Source: Oceanimonas smirnovii ATCC BAA-899 (lineage in GTDB: Bacteria > Pseudomonadota > Gammaproteobacteria > Enterobacterales > Aeromonadaceae). Taken from it: 64,000 nucleotides of DNA. Positions 28,253 through 37,475 of this stretch are shown piece after piece. Both the position numbers and the translations under genes were made by a program. The DNA lies in NCBI RefSeq assembly GCF_000381965.1, contig NZ_KB908454.1, positions 1-64,000 on the forward strand. Reading direction: 5' to 3'. The notes under the pieces were generated by a model that saw only the letters and a list, made by a program, of their open reading frames with translations, did not search any database and had not been told where the DNA came from. Every line of letters begins with the position of its first letter. Positions within the stretch are counted from its first letter, which is position 1.

Positions 28253-30124
28253 TACTCGAAAGGCGCTGACCAGTCCCTTGAGCTCACCGGCCTGCTGATG
28301 CAGATCCTTGGACTGCTGCAAAGACTGTTCGGCATCGTTGGCCAGCTCGTCAGAGGCATCCTTGATGGCGGTCGTGTTCTGGGTAATTTCCCCGGTCACC
28401 TGGCTCTGCTCTTCCGCGGCGGTAGCAATCTGGCTGGCCATATCTGAAATCAATCCTACTGCAGCGGTAATTTCCTCCAGCGCCTGCGCTGCGGCTTCGG
28501 CATCTTCTGCACTCAGTTCGGCCATATTGCGGCTGGTCTGCATCAGTTTCACCGCCTCACCGGTGGCCTGCTGCAGCGTGCCTATGGTGCCCTGAATTTC
28601 CTCGGTGGAAGCATGAGTGCGCTGGGACAGCACCCGTACTTCATCAGCCACCACCGCAAAGCCTCTGCCCTGCTCACCGGCACGGGCCGCTTCAATGGCG
28701 GCGTTCAGGGCCAGCAGGTTGGTTTGCTCAGCTACGCCCTGAATGGTGGCCAGCACGCTGGATATGTCGTGAGCATGCTGATCCAGGCGGGTGATGACCG
28801 CCGCGGCCTGCTCCATTTCCTTGGCCAGCGTGAAAATTGAATCGCGGGTTTTGTGTACCAGTTGTTTGCCCTGCTCGGTGCTGGAACTCGACTGCTGAGC
28901 CGCAGTGGCCGTCTGTTCGGCATTATGGGCAATTTCCTGAGTAGCAGAAGCCATCTCGGTCACGGCGGTAGCCACCTGAGTGACTTCCTGCTGGGCCCGG
29001 CCCAGCTCGGTGACGCTTTGGTTGGCCCGTACCGAAGCCTGTTCGGCACTGCTGCCAAGTTCTTCTGCCTGATGGCGGATATCCTTGATCAGCTCGGCCT
29101 GGCTGGCGACAAAGCGGTTGAAGTTGCTGGCCAGCAGACCGACTTCGTCTTTGCTGTGCAGCTCAATGCGCTGTGTCAGATCACCTTTGCCATCAGCGAT
29201 CTGCTCCAGCCCCCGGGATACTCTGACCAGCGGACCGAGCAGGTATTGCAACAGCAGGCTGATAAGGACAACAGCAGCAATGGTGACCAGAACAGAGATA
29301 CCCAGCTGACGCCACAGCTGAGCACTGAGGGGCGCTTCCAGCGCGGCCTTGTCGAGCACAAACAGCAGCTGCCAGTCACTGTCGGGAATGGCTTCGGCAT
29401 ACACCAGCTTGTCGGTGTTATTCAGACTGACAGGGTGCATTTCAGGGGTCTTTTGCCAGCGGCTCAGGTTGGCAGCGCTCAGCTCCTGATCAATTTTTGT
29501 TGAGGGCTGCAGGGCCAGTTTGGCATCACGATGGGCGATTAATGTACCATCCTGACTCAGCATAATGGCGTAGCCTTCGGCGGGCAGGCGAATGGCATTC
29601 ACGCTTTCAATCAGGCTGGTAATGGCCACATCGGCGGCAATCACGCCCTGCCAGGGGCCGCGGTTAACCGGCTCGGCCAGGGTGACCACAGTGCCGCCAA
29701 AGGTGGCATCTTCATAGGGGGCGGTTACTACGGCACGATTTTCCTGCTGTGCCAGCTGGTACCAGGGACGGGTACGGGGGTCGTAGCCGCTGCGATCCCT
29801 TGGGTGAGCGTCCAGCATAATACCGCTGCTGGTGCCAAAATAGGCCAGCTGAAAATCACCGGCTTCTTCAATCAGCTGCAGGGCCGGATGCGGATTGTCT
29901 CCCAGTTGCTTGCTGGCTGCAGTCAGCATGCCCTGACGCATGGCAAGCCAGTCAGAAACCCGGCCTGTTTCCTTTTCGGCCATGGCTGCCACCGAATGCT
30001 GGCTGTCACTATAGAGTTTGTCTTTAAGGCTGATAAAACTCATGGTGCTGATCGCAGCCACGGTGAGCACAATTGCTACGACAAAACTCAGCAGTATCTT
30101 GTGCTTTAATTTAAGGTTTTGCAT
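28250..30124 (-). CDS. Methyl-accepting chemotaxis protein with amino-acid-type dCache sensor
   Basis: Transmembrane chemoreceptor, 624 residues. TM1 is at about 9-31 and a periplasmic dCache_1 domain at about 35-270. TM2 is at about 274-297, then HAMP (about 298-350) and a cytoplasmic signalling region with the hairpin tip around [20 protein letters not shown]. In the sensor, Y114, R119, W121, Y122, Y137, D139 and D165 have the spacing of the dCache amino-acid-binding signature known from PctA-type receptors. There is no C-terminal NWETF-like CheR tether. It lies downstream of and on the same strand as the AapJQMP importer, but a terminator separates them. Amino acids as ligands are an inference. 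Confidence 0.88.
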   Translation of the reverse strand: MQNLKLKHKILLSFVVAIVLTVAAISTMSFISLKDKLYSDSQHSVAAMAEKETGRVSDWLAMRQGMLTAASKQLGDNPHPALQLIEEAGDFQLAYFGTSSGIMLDAHPRDRSGYDPRTRPWYQLAQQENRAVVTAPYEDATFGGTVVTLAEPVNRGPWQGVIAADVAITSLIESVNAIRLPAEGYAIMLSQDGTLIAHRDAKLALQPSTKIDQELSAANLSRWQKTPEMHPVSLNNTDKLVYAEAIPDSDWQLLFVLDKAALEAPLSAQLWRQLGISVLVTIAAVVLISLLLQYLLGPLVRVSRGLEQIADGKGDLTQRIELHSKDEVGLLASNFNRFVASQAELIKDIRHQAEELGSSAEQASVRANQSVTELGRAQQEVTQVATAVTEMASATQEIAHNAEQTATAAQQSSSSTEQGKQLVHKTRDSIFTLAKEMEQAAAVITRLDQHAHDISSVLATIQGVAEQTNLLALNAAIEAARAGEQGRGFAVVADEVRVLSQRTHASTEEIQGTIGTLQQATGEAVKLMQTSRNMAELSAEDAEAAAQALEEITAAVGLISDMASQIATAAEEQSQVTGEITQNTTAIKDASDELANDAEQSLQQSKDLHQQAGELKGLVSAFRV

Positions 30125-30197
30125 CTTGTTATTCCGGGTTGGGGAGGCAATACACTTATCGGCTGAGCACACCGCAACTTAAGTGAAATCTTGTGCT

Positions 30198-30236
30198 GTA
30201 AAAAAGTTGGGCTGCAGCATGTTGCACTGCAGCCTT
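30198..30236 (-). terminator. Terminator after aapP
   Basis: GGCTGCAG pairs with CTGCAGCC across a 9-nt loop (30210-30234), followed on the minus strand by a run of six T. It is placed about 10 bases past the aapP stop. Confidence 0.7.
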
Positions 30237-30244
30237 TGCTGGTC

Positions 30245-30997
30245 TCAGTTGCCCAGGATCTGACTGAGAAACAGTTTGGTCCGTTCCGACTGCGGATGGT
30301 GAAAAAAGGTTTCGGGATCGTTTTCTTCAATAATCTGACCGGCATCCATAAAAATCACTCTGTCGGCCACGGTGCGGGCAAAGCCCATTTCGTGAGTCAC
30401 GCACATCATGGTCATGCCTTCTTCCGCCAGCTCTATCATCACATCCAGCACTTCCTTGATCATTTCCGGATCCAGCGCCGAGGTAGGCTCGTCAAACAGC
30501 ATGATTTCCGGGTTCATGCACAGGCTGCGGGCAATGGCTACCCGCTGCTGCTGGCCGCCGGAAAGCTGACCCGGATACTTTTTGGCCTGACTTTCAATCT
30601 TGACCCGGGTCAGCAGTTTCATGGCGATTTCTTCTGCTTCCCGGCGGGGAGTTTTACGCACCCAAATCTGGGCCAGAGTGCAGTTTTCCAGCACGGTTAA
30701 GTGCGGAAACAAATTAAAGTGCTGAAACACCATGCCCACTTCCCGGCGAATGGTTTCAATGTTTTTTACGTCGTTGGTCAGTGGCGTGCCGCGCACGATA
30801 ATATCGCCCTGCTGGTGCTCTTCCAGCCGGTTAATACAGCGAATAAGGGTAGACTTGCCCGATCCGGACGGGCCGCAAATTACGATGCGCTCGCCCTTGG
30901 TCACGGTCAGATCGATGTCCCGCAGTACATGAAAATCCCCATACCATTTGTTCACGCCCTGCAGGGTAACCATGTATTCCTGTTGCTGTGCATCCAT
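30245..30997 (-). CDS. aapP: General L-amino acid ABC transporter, ATP-binding protein AapP
   Basis: Energising subunit of a polar amino-acid importer, 250 residues. The ABC motifs are Walker [10 protein letters not shown] (about 42-50), the Q loop in [13 protein letters not shown], signature LSGGQQQR (about 144-151), Walker [12 protein letters not shown] and the His switch in CVTHEMGFA. This is the GlnQ/HisP/AapP subfamily; the AapP call rests on the two large permeases upstream. It starts 12 bases after aapM and ends the four-gene operon. Confidence 0.9.
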   Translation of the reverse strand: MDAQQQEYMVTLQGVNKWYGDFHVLRDIDLTVTKGERIVICGPSGSGKSTLIRCINRLEEHQQGDIIVRGTPLTNDVKNIETIRREVGMVFQHFNLFPHLTVLENCTLAQIWVRKTPRREAEEIAMKLLTRVKIESQAKKYPGQLSGGQQQRVAIARSLCMNPEIMLFDEPTSALDPEMIKEVLDVMIELAEEGMTMMCVTHEMGFARTVADRVIFMDAGQIIEENDPETFFHHPQSERTKLFLSQILGN

Positions 30998-31009
30998 GTA
31001 CTTACTCCA

Positions 31010-32110
31010 CTAACGTTTGTGATGGCCGGTGTGCAGCTTGCGTTCCAGATACTGACTGTATTTGGACATGCCATAGCAGAAAATCCAGAAAACCAGACCG
31101 GCAAACACATATCCTTCTGTGGCAAAGCCCAGCCAGTTGGGGTCTGCCAGCCCCGACTGTACTATGGCCAGCAGGTCGAACAGGCCGATAATCAGCACCA
31201 GGCTGGTATCCTTGAACAGGGCAATAAAGGTATTCACTATGCCCGGTATCATCAGCTTCAGCGCCTGGGGCAGTACTATCAGCACCATCATTTTCCAGTA
31301 ATTCAGCCCTAACGCTTCGGCAGCTTCATACTGACCCTTGGGAATGGCCTGCAGGCCACCGCGCACCACTTCTGCCATATAGGCAGACTGGAAAAAAATG
31401 ATGCCAATCATGGCCCGCACCAGCTTGTCGAGGGTCAGCTCCTCGGGTACAAACAGTGGCAGCATCACCGACGACATAAACAGCACGGTAATCAGCGGTA
31501 CGCCCCGCCAGAACTCGATAAATACCACCGACAGGCTGCGCACTATGGGCATATCCGAGCGCCGCCCCAGTGCCAGCAGGGTACCGATAGGCAGGGCGGC
31601 GGTAATGCCTACTACTGCCAGTATCAGGGTCAGGGTCAGGCCGCCCCAGCGGTGAGTGGGTACTTCTGCCAGACCGAACCAGCCACCATAAAGCAGCACC
31701 CAGGCGATGACCGGAAACACCACCACCATAAAAGGAGCCAGCCACATTTTGCCCGGCATGCGGGGCAGGGCCAGCCACAGCAGCTGCGCCACAAAAAGCA
31801 CAAAGGTGAGATTGATGCGCCACAGTTCTGAATCCGGATAAAAGCCGTAAATAAACTGCTGCAGCCGGGCGCTGATAAACACCCAGCAGGCCCCGTCACC
31901 GGTACAGTCGTTACGGCTGCTGCCGGTCCAGTCGGCGCTGATAATGGCCCAGTCAATCACGGGGACCAGTATCAGATAGAGGGCATAAAGGCCGAGCAGG
32001 GTCACTGCCGTATTGAGCGGGCCGGAAAACAGGTTGGCTCTGAGCCAGCCGGGCAGCCCTTTGCTGGAAACCGGTGCCGGACGCTCCGGGGTCAGGGTAT
32101 CTTTATACAT
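31010..32110 (-). CDS. aapM: General L-amino acid ABC transporter, permease AapM
   Basis: Inner-membrane permease, 366 residues, longer than the usual 220-240 of the HisM family because of an N-terminal extension with extra membrane segments, as in AapM/BztC. The conserved permease core (about 155-355) has the EAA-type loop EAAEALGLNYWKMM, which contacts the ATPase, and the QSAYMAEVVRGGLQAIPKGQ motif. Its start lies 2 bases after the aapQ stop, with AGAGG as ribosome site. Confidence 0.92.
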   Translation of the reverse strand: MYKDTLTPERPAPVSSKGLPGWLRANLFSGPLNTAVTLLGLYALYLILVPVIDWAIISADWTGSSRNDCTGDGACWVFISARLQQFIYGFYPDSELWRINLTFVLFVAQLLWLALPRMPGKMWLAPFMVVVFPVIAWVLLYGGWFGLAEVPTHRWGGLTLTLILAVVGITAALPIGTLLALGRRSDMPIVRSLSVVFIEFWRGVPLITVLFMSSVMLPLFVPEELTLDKLVRAMIGIIFFQSAYMAEVVRGGLQAIPKGQYEAAEALGLNYWKMMVLIVLPQALKLMIPGIVNTFIALFKDTSLVLIIGLFDLLAIVQSGLADPNWLGFATEGYVFAGLVFWIFCYGMSKYSQYLERKLHTGHHKR

Positions 32111-32112
32111 GC

Positions 32113-33297
32113 TTACCTCTCCACCAGCGCCATGCGGTTGTTAAACCAGTTCATAAAGAAAGACACCAGCAGGCTGATGGTGAGATACACCAGCATGGTG
32201 ATGGCTATGACTTCAATAGCCTGACCGGTCTGGTTAAGGGTGGTGCCGGCAAATACCGAGACCAGATCCGGATAACCGATGGCGGTGGCCAGAGATGAGT
32301 TCTTGGTCAGATTAAGGTACTGGCTGGTCAGTGGCGGAATAATGACCCGCATGGCCTGAGGAATAATAACCAGCCGCAGTGTCAGGCTGTCTTTAATGCC
32401 AAGCGCATGAGCGGCCTCGGTCTGGCCGTGAGAAATAGCCTGAATACCGGAGCGGACAATTTCCGCAATAAAAGCGGCGGTATACACCGTCAGTGAGAGC
32501 CACAGAGCAAGAAACTCGGGAATAATGGTCATGCCGCCGCGAAAGTTAAAGCCGCGCAGCTCAGGATAGTTCCATTCCAGCGGTGCGCCCAGTGCGACAA
32601 AGGTCAGACCGGGCAGGGCCAGTATCAGCCCGATACTGATCCACCAGGCAGGCAGTCGCCGCCCTGTGGCTTCCTGGCGACGGTGATTAAAGCGGATCAG
32701 CCAGAAAGAAAAGGCCAGGGCCAGCAACAGCGCCAGCCAGATCCAGTGAAAACCCGCACCGGGCAGAGGCTCTGGTAAATAAAGGCCGCGCACATTAAGA
32801 AAGGCGCTGTCATTCAGGCTCAGACTGTTGCGTGGGCCGGGCAGGGTACGCAGCACGGCGAAATACCAGAAAAACATCTGCAGCAACAATGGCAGGTTGC
32901 GGAACAACTCCACATAGGCCGAGGCCAGCCGGGCGATCAGCCAGTTGGGTGACAGCCGCGCCACCCCAATGATAAAGCCCAGCACAGTGGCACCGATAAT
33001 GCCGAGAAACGAGACCAGCAGCGTATTAAGCAGGCCCACTACAAAAGTGCGGCCATAGGTGTCGGTTTCGGCGTAGGGGATCAGTGACTGGGCAATGGCA
33101 AAACCGGCAGGATCATCCAGAAAGCCAAAGCCGGTGGTAATGCCGCGAGTACTGAGGTTATTAAGGGTGTTGTTAACAATAAATCCGATAAAGGCGGCCA
33201 CGGCGCACAGCAGTACTACCTGAAACAGCAGCGCCCGCTTGGCAGGATCGCGCCAGAACTTTACCGAAGGGGAGGCAGGCTTGAGCGGTGACGACAT
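32113..33297 (-). CDS. aapQ: General L-amino acid ABC transporter, permease AapQ
   Basis: Second permease of the heterodimeric channel, 394 residues, with the large periplasmic/membrane insertion typical of AapQ/BztB between the first permease helices and the core. TM1 is near 24-43. The core has FRNLPLLLQMFFWY, YTAAFIAEIVRSGIQAISHGQ and the EAA loop EAAHALGIKDSLTL. AAGGA precedes the ATG. It starts 67 bases after aapJ, with a hairpin between that may lower expression relative to the binding protein. Confidence 0.92.
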   Translation of the reverse strand: MSSPLKPASPSVKFWRDPAKRALLFQVVLLCAVAAFIGFIVNNTLNNLSTRGITTGFGFLDDPAGFAIAQSLIPYAETDTYGRTFVVGLLNTLLVSFLGIIGATVLGFIIGVARLSPNWLIARLASAYVELFRNLPLLLQMFFWYFAVLRTLPGPRNSLSLNDSAFLNVRGLYLPEPLPGAGFHWIWLALLLALAFSFWLIRFNHRRQEATGRRLPAWWISIGLILALPGLTFVALGAPLEWNYPELRGFNFRGGMTIIPEFLALWLSLTVYTAAFIAEIVRSGIQAISHGQTEAAHALGIKDSLTLRLVIIPQAMRVIIPPLTSQYLNLTKNSSLATAIGYPDLVSVFAGTTLNQTGQAIEVIAITMLVYLTISLLVSFFMNWFNNRMALVER

Positions 33298-33335
33298 GGC
33301 TTCATCCTTGAATATGACACTGGCACCTGTGAGTA

Positions 33336-33357
33336 ACGGGCTGCCGCAGCAGCCCGT
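33336..33357 (-). terminator. Intra-operon hairpin between aapJ and aapQ
   Basis: ACGGGCTG pairs with CAGCCCGT across a 6-nt loop, without a clear T-run. Hairpins here are common after periplasmic binding-protein genes and act by stabilising the upstream message or attenuating the downstream genes. Confidence 0.55.
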
Positions 33358-33364
33358 GCCGGCA

Positions 33365-34378
33365 TTAACGTACCGGTGGCGCGTATTGCAGGCCGCCTTC
33401 GGTCCAGAGCGCGTTCAGGCCGCGGTCAATTTTCAGCGGCGAGCTCTGACCCACGTTGGTCTCAAAGATTTCGCCGTAGTTACCTACTTGTTTAATGATG
33501 CGATAGGCCCAGTCCTTATCCAGCCCCATGCCCTTGCCGAAGTCGGCTTCCAGGCCCAGCAGGCGGCGAACGTCCGGGTTTTCGCTGGTCTTCATGCTGT
33601 CTACATTGGCTTTGGTAATGCCCAGCTCTTCGGCATTGACCATGGCAAAGTGAGTCCATTTGACCACATTAAACCATTGATCATCTCCCTGCCGTACCGA
33701 AGGCCCCAGCGGCTCTTTTGAAATGACCTCGGGCAGTGCCACAGCATCATCGGGTTTGGACAGCTTGATGCGCAGGGCATAAAGCTGGGACAGATCCGAG
33801 GTCAGCACGTCACAGCGCCCCGCTTCCAGCCCCTGTACCGTCTGCTCGGACGTGTCGAACACAACGGCGCTGTAGCCGATGCCGTTGCGGCGGAAATAGT
33901 CTGCCACGTTCAGCTCTGTGGTGGTGCCCGACTGAATACAGATGGCGGCACCATCCAGCTCCTTGGCGCTGCTGACGCCCAGGTTTTTGTTAATCAGAAA
34001 GCCCTGACCGTCGTAGTAGTTGACGCCGGTAAAGTTGATACCAAGTTCAGTATCGCGGCTGGAGGTCCAGGTGGTATTGCGCGACAGCACATCAATCTCA
34101 CCCGACTGCAGGGCGGTGAGGCGCTCCTTGGCGTTGAGCGGAATGTACTGCACCTTGCCGGCATCGTTGAAGATGGCGGCGGCAATGCCCCGGCACAGAT
34201 CCACATCCAGGCCTTTCCATACGCCCTTGTCATCGGGGTTGGAGAAACCCGGCAGACCGCTGTTTACACCGCATTTCAGCTCTCCCCGTTGCTTTACTTC
34301 ATCCAGGGTGGCGGCCTGAAGGGGGGCGGCCAGCAGGGTGCCGGCCATCAGAATCGCTGCTGTTCCTTTGCCTGTCAT
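33365..34378 (-). CDS. aapJ: General L-amino acid ABC transporter, periplasmic binding protein AapJ
   Basis: Periplasmic solute receptor, 337-residue precursor. The signal peptide is about 22 residues (ending APLQA, then ATLDEVKQRGELKCGVN). Family blocks include GLPGFSNPDDKGVWKGLDVDLCR, LNAKERLTALQSGEIDVLSRNTTWT and GQGFLINKNLGVSS, matching AapJ/BztA, which bind Glu, Gln, Asp, Asn and other L-amino acids. I chose ATG at 34378 with AGAGGA 7 bases upstream; a GTG two codons earlier overlaps that site. It is first of the aapJQMP operon and divergent from prfB across 256 bp. Confidence 0.93.
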   Translation of the reverse strand: MTGKGTAAILMAGTLLAAPLQAATLDEVKQRGELKCGVNSGLPGFSNPDDKGVWKGLDVDLCRGIAAAIFNDAGKVQYIPLNAKERLTALQSGEIDVLSRNTTWTSSRDTELGINFTGVNYYDGQGFLINKNLGVSSAKELDGAAICIQSGTTTELNVADYFRRNGIGYSAVVFDTSEQTVQGLEAGRCDVLTSDLSQLYALRIKLSKPDDAVALPEVISKEPLGPSVRQGDDQWFNVVKWTHFAMVNAEELGITKANVDSMKTSENPDVRRLLGLEADFGKGMGLDKDWAYRIIKQVGNYGEIFETNVGQSSPLKIDRGLNALWTEGGLQYAPPVR

Positions 34379-34634
34379 AAACACATCCTCTTGTTGGCGA
34401 TTAAACGATTGCGTTATGCATTGGGGGCATAAAACGGCATGCCATTTAGAGTATTAGCACAAGATCGCCACAGTGCAGGAAAGGCAGGTGAATATTTTGA
34501 TGCCAAAAGGGTGCCTGTTTGCGGATGAAAATCATCGGTATGGCTGCGTTTTGGGCAGCTTTTGGGTAGAATAGCCGCCTTATTTGGCCAAGCGCCAAGT
34601 CCACTCACTTAGTAAACAGAGAGTCTGTCAGTCC

Positions 34635-35733
34635 ATGTTTGAAACAAACCCTGTGTACAACAAACTTAAGGAGCTGTCTGAACGGGCGCAGCTTCTTAGG
34701 GGGTACCTTTGACTATGACGCCAAAAAAGAGCGTCTGGAAGAAGTAAACGCCGAGCTGGAACAGCCGGATGTATGGAATCAGCCCGAGCGCGCCCAGGCA
34801 CTGGGTAAGGAAAGATCCGCCCTGGAAACCGTGGTGGAAACCCTGGAAGAGCTGGACCGGGGTATTGCCGACATTGGCGAGCTGGTGGAGCTGGCGGTAG
34901 AAGAAGAAGACGAAGACACCTTCGAAGAAGCCAAATCCGACCTGGCGGGCCTTGAGAAAAAGCTTGAGGATCTGGAATTCCGTCGCATGTTTTCCGGTGA
35001 GCAGGACGCGTCAGACTGCTATCTCGATTTACAGTCCGGCTCCGGCGGTACTGAAGCCCAGGACTGGTGCAACATAGTGCTGCGCATGTATCTGCGCTGG
35101 GGTGAGGCCCGCGGCTTTAAAACCGAGATCATCGAACTGTCGGAAGGGGAAGTGGCCGGCATCAAGTCTGCCACAGTGCGTTTTTCCGGTGAATATGCCT
35201 ATGGCTGGCTGCGCACCGAGTCTGGTGTGCACCGTCTGGTGCGTAAATCTCCGTTCGACTCCGGCGGTCGTCGTCACACCTCTTTCTGCTCTGCCTTTGT
35301 GTATCCGGAAATTGACGATGATATCGAAATTGAGGTTAATCCGGCGGATCTGCGCATCGATACCTACCGGGCATCCGGTGCCGGTGGTCAGCACGTAAAC
35401 CGGACCGACTCGGCGGTACGTATTACTCATGAGCCGACTGGCGTGGTGGTGCAGTGTCAGAATGACCGCTCTCAGCACAAAAACCGCGATCAGGCCATGA
35501 AGCAGCTGAAAGCCAAGCTCTATGAGCTGGAGCTGCAAAAGCAGAATGCCGAGAAACAGGCGCTGGAAGACAGCAAGTCCGACATTGGCTGGGGCAGCCA
35601 GATCCGCTCCTACGTGCTGGACGACGCCCGCATCAAGGATCTGCGCACCGGCGTGGAAACCCGCAACACCCAGGCGGTGCTGGACGGTGATCTGGACAAG
35701 TTTATTGAAGCCAGCCTCAAGTCCGGGCTGTAA
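34635..35733 (+). CDS. prfB: Peptide chain release factor 2 (RF2), programmed +1 frameshift
   Basis: Recognises UGA and UAA stop codons. Translation starts at ATG 34635, reads 25 codons and meets an in-frame UGA at 34710-34712. The site is AGGGGG-TAC-CTT-TGA-C, the classic RF2 autoregulatory slip signal with an internal Shine-Dalgarno, and moving +1 at CTT joins to GACTATGAC. The join 34635-34709 plus 34711-35733 yields 365 residues, exactly the E. coli length. The stop-codon motif SPF and peptidyl hydrolysis motif GGQ are present. The residue four before GGQ-1 is Ala (RASGAGGQ), the fully active type, unlike Thr246 of E. coli K-12. lysS follows after 27 bases. Confidence 0.97.
34691..34713 (+). 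promoter_or_regulatory. prfB: RF2 +1 frameshift signal
   Basis: It consists of an internal Shine-Dalgarno-like AGGGGG at 34698-34703, three bases upstream of the slippery CTT (34707-34709), then UGA C. Low RF2 slows termination at this UGA and favours the shift, giving negative feedback on RF2 synthesis. The arrangement is the same as in E. coli. Confidence 0.95.
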
Positions 35734-35760
35734 ATAAAAAGATTCAAACAAGGCTTAATC

Positions 35761-37248
35761 ATGACGACAGAGCAGCAACAAGACGAGAACAAGCTCATTG
35801 CCGAGCGCCGTGCCAAGCTGGAGCAGATCCGCAAGGACTGCCCCGCCAACGGTCACCCCAACGACTTTCGCCGGGAGCATCTGGCCGCCGATTTGCAGGC
35901 CGAATTCGGTGAGCACGATAAAGAGACCCTGGAATCGCTGGGTAAGGTAGCCTCGGTGGCCGGCCGCATTATGGCCAAGCGCGGCCCCTTTCTGGCCCTG
36001 CAGGACATGTCCGGCCGTATTCAGGCCTACGCCACCAAGGATGCCCAGAAGCTGATCAAGGATCAGTACAGTGGCCTCGACATCGGTGACATCATCGGCG
36101 TGACCGGCACCCTGCACAAGTCCGGCAAGGGCGACCTCTACGTCAACATGGACCGTTTTCAGCTGCTGACCAAGGCCCTGCGCCCGCTGCCGGAGAAATT
36201 CCACGGTCTGTCCGACCAGGAAACCCGCTACCGTCAGCGTTACCTGGATCTGATCACCAACGAAGACTCCCGTAAGACCTTCATGGTGCGCTCAAAAGTG
36301 ATGGCCGCCATTCGCAGCTTTATGAACGACCACGGCTTCATGGAAGTGGAAACTCCCATGATGCAGGTGATTCCGGGTGGTGCCTCGGCCCGTCCCTTTA
36401 TCACCCATCACAATGCGCTGGATCTGGACATGTACCTGCGTATCGCCCCCGAGCTGTACCTGAAGCGGCTGGTGGTGGGCGGTTTCGAGAAGGTGTTTGA
36501 GATCAACCGTAACTTCCGTAACGAAGGTCTGTCGCCCCGGCACAACCCCGAGTTCACCATGATGGAGTTCTACTGGGCCTACGCCGATTACCGTGACCTG
36601 ATGGACTTCACCGAGGAAATGCTGCGCACTGTTACTACTGAGGTGCTGGGCAGCGCCGAAGTGCAGTATGGCGAGGAGACCTTTGACTTCGGCAAGCCGT
36701 TCGCGCGCCTGAGCATGAAAGACGCCATCCTCAAGTACAACCCGGAAGTGACCCTGGACCAGCTGGCAACCTTTGAAGGTGCCTGTGAAGTGGCCAAGGA
36801 TCTCAAGATCAAGGTTGAAAAAACCTGGGGCCTGGGCCGCGTGATCACCGAGATCTTTGAAGAGACCGCCGAACACCGCCTGATCCAGCCGACCTTCATT
36901 ACCGAATATCCGGCGGAAGTATCACCGCTGGCTCGTCGTAACGACGACGACCCGAGCATCACCGACCGCTTCGAGTTCTTTATCGGTGGCCGCGAGATCG
37001 CCAACGGCTTCTCCGAGCTGAACGACGCCGAAGATCAGGCTCAGCGTTTCCGCGATCAGGTGGAGCAGAAGGACGCCGGTGACGACGAAGCCATGTTCTA
37101 CGACGAGGACTATGTGACCTCGCTGGAGCACGGCCTGCCGCCTACCGCCGGCCAGGGCATCGGCATCGACCGTCTGGTGATGCTGCTGACCGACTCTCAC
37201 ACCATTCGTGATGTCATCCTGTTCCCGACCCTGCGTCCGCAGCGTTAA
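35761..37248 (+). CDS. lysS: Lysyl-tRNA synthetase, class II (LysS)
   Basis: Charges tRNA-Lys. The 495-residue protein (E. coli 505) has the N-terminal OB-fold anticodon domain (about 60-145, with [21 protein letters not shown]) and the class II core. Motif 1 lies around [10 protein letters not shown], motif 2 in [23 protein letters not shown], and motif 3 near the end in [15 protein letters not shown]. It is placed directly after prfB as in E. coli and is probably co-transcribed. Confidence 0.96.
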   Translation: MTTEQQQDENKLIAERRAKLEQIRKDCPANGHPNDFRREHLAADLQAEFGEHDKETLESLGKVASVAGRIMAKRGPFLALQDMSGRIQAYATKDAQKLIKDQYSGLDIGDIIGVTGTLHKSGKGDLYVNMDRFQLLTKALRPLPEKFHGLSDQETRYRQRYLDLITNEDSRKTFMVRSKVMAAIRSFMNDHGFMEVETPMMQVIPGGASARPFITHHNALDLDMYLRIAPELYLKRLVVGGFEKVFEINRNFRNEGLSPRHNPEFTMMEFYWAYADYRDLMDFTEEMLRTVTTEVLGSAEVQYGEETFDFGKPFARLSMKDAILKYNPEVTLDQLATFEGACEVAKDLKIKVEKTWGLGRVITEIFEETAEHRLIQPTFITEYPAEVSPLARRNDDDPSITDRFEFFIGGREIANGFSELNDAEDQAQRFRDQVEQKDAGDDEAMFYDEDYVTSLEHGLPPTAGQGIGIDRLVMLLTDSHTIRDVILFPTLRPQR

Positions 37249-37263
37249 CAGGAGAGTAGAGTC

Positions 37264-37390
37264 CGTCATGCGAAACATCGGTAGGGTTACCTGCGCCAAC
37301 ACGCTTCAAGCCCATCCATGGGACGCTCGGCACATGCCTTCCATGGCATGTGACGGTTGGCTCCGGTAATCCCTGCCGCTGCTTCGTGCA
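37264..37390 (+). repeat. Dispersed intergenic repeat, copy 3 (unit 1 only)
   Basis: It starts about 16 bases after the lysS stop. Unit 1 is complete: ACCTGCGCC, ACACGCTTCAAGCCC, GGGACGCTCGGCACATGCC, the CACATGCC/GGCATGTG hairpin (37331-37352) and GCTCCGGTAATCC. It matches the minus strand of 7634-7752 over about 115 bases with few differences. The second unit is absent. Confidence 0.7.
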
Positions 37391-37411
37391 GCACCGGTGC
37401 GCTAAAAACAC

Positions 37412-37439
37412 AAAAGGCCTGTCACTGACAGGCCTTTTT
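37412..37439. terminator. Terminator between lysS and the aminotransferase gene
   Basis: AAAAGGCCTGTCA pairs with TGACAGGCCTTTTT across a very short loop, with A- and T-runs giving bidirectional activity for the convergent genes. Confidence 0.85.
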
Positions 37440-37475
37440 CACTCTTCACTGTTCACCCTTCACTTTTTTTGAACT

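Noticed and set aside
34635-34712. prfB as a pseudogene because of the early UGA
   Set aside because: The UGA lies in the conserved programmed frameshift signal and the joined product has the exact family length.
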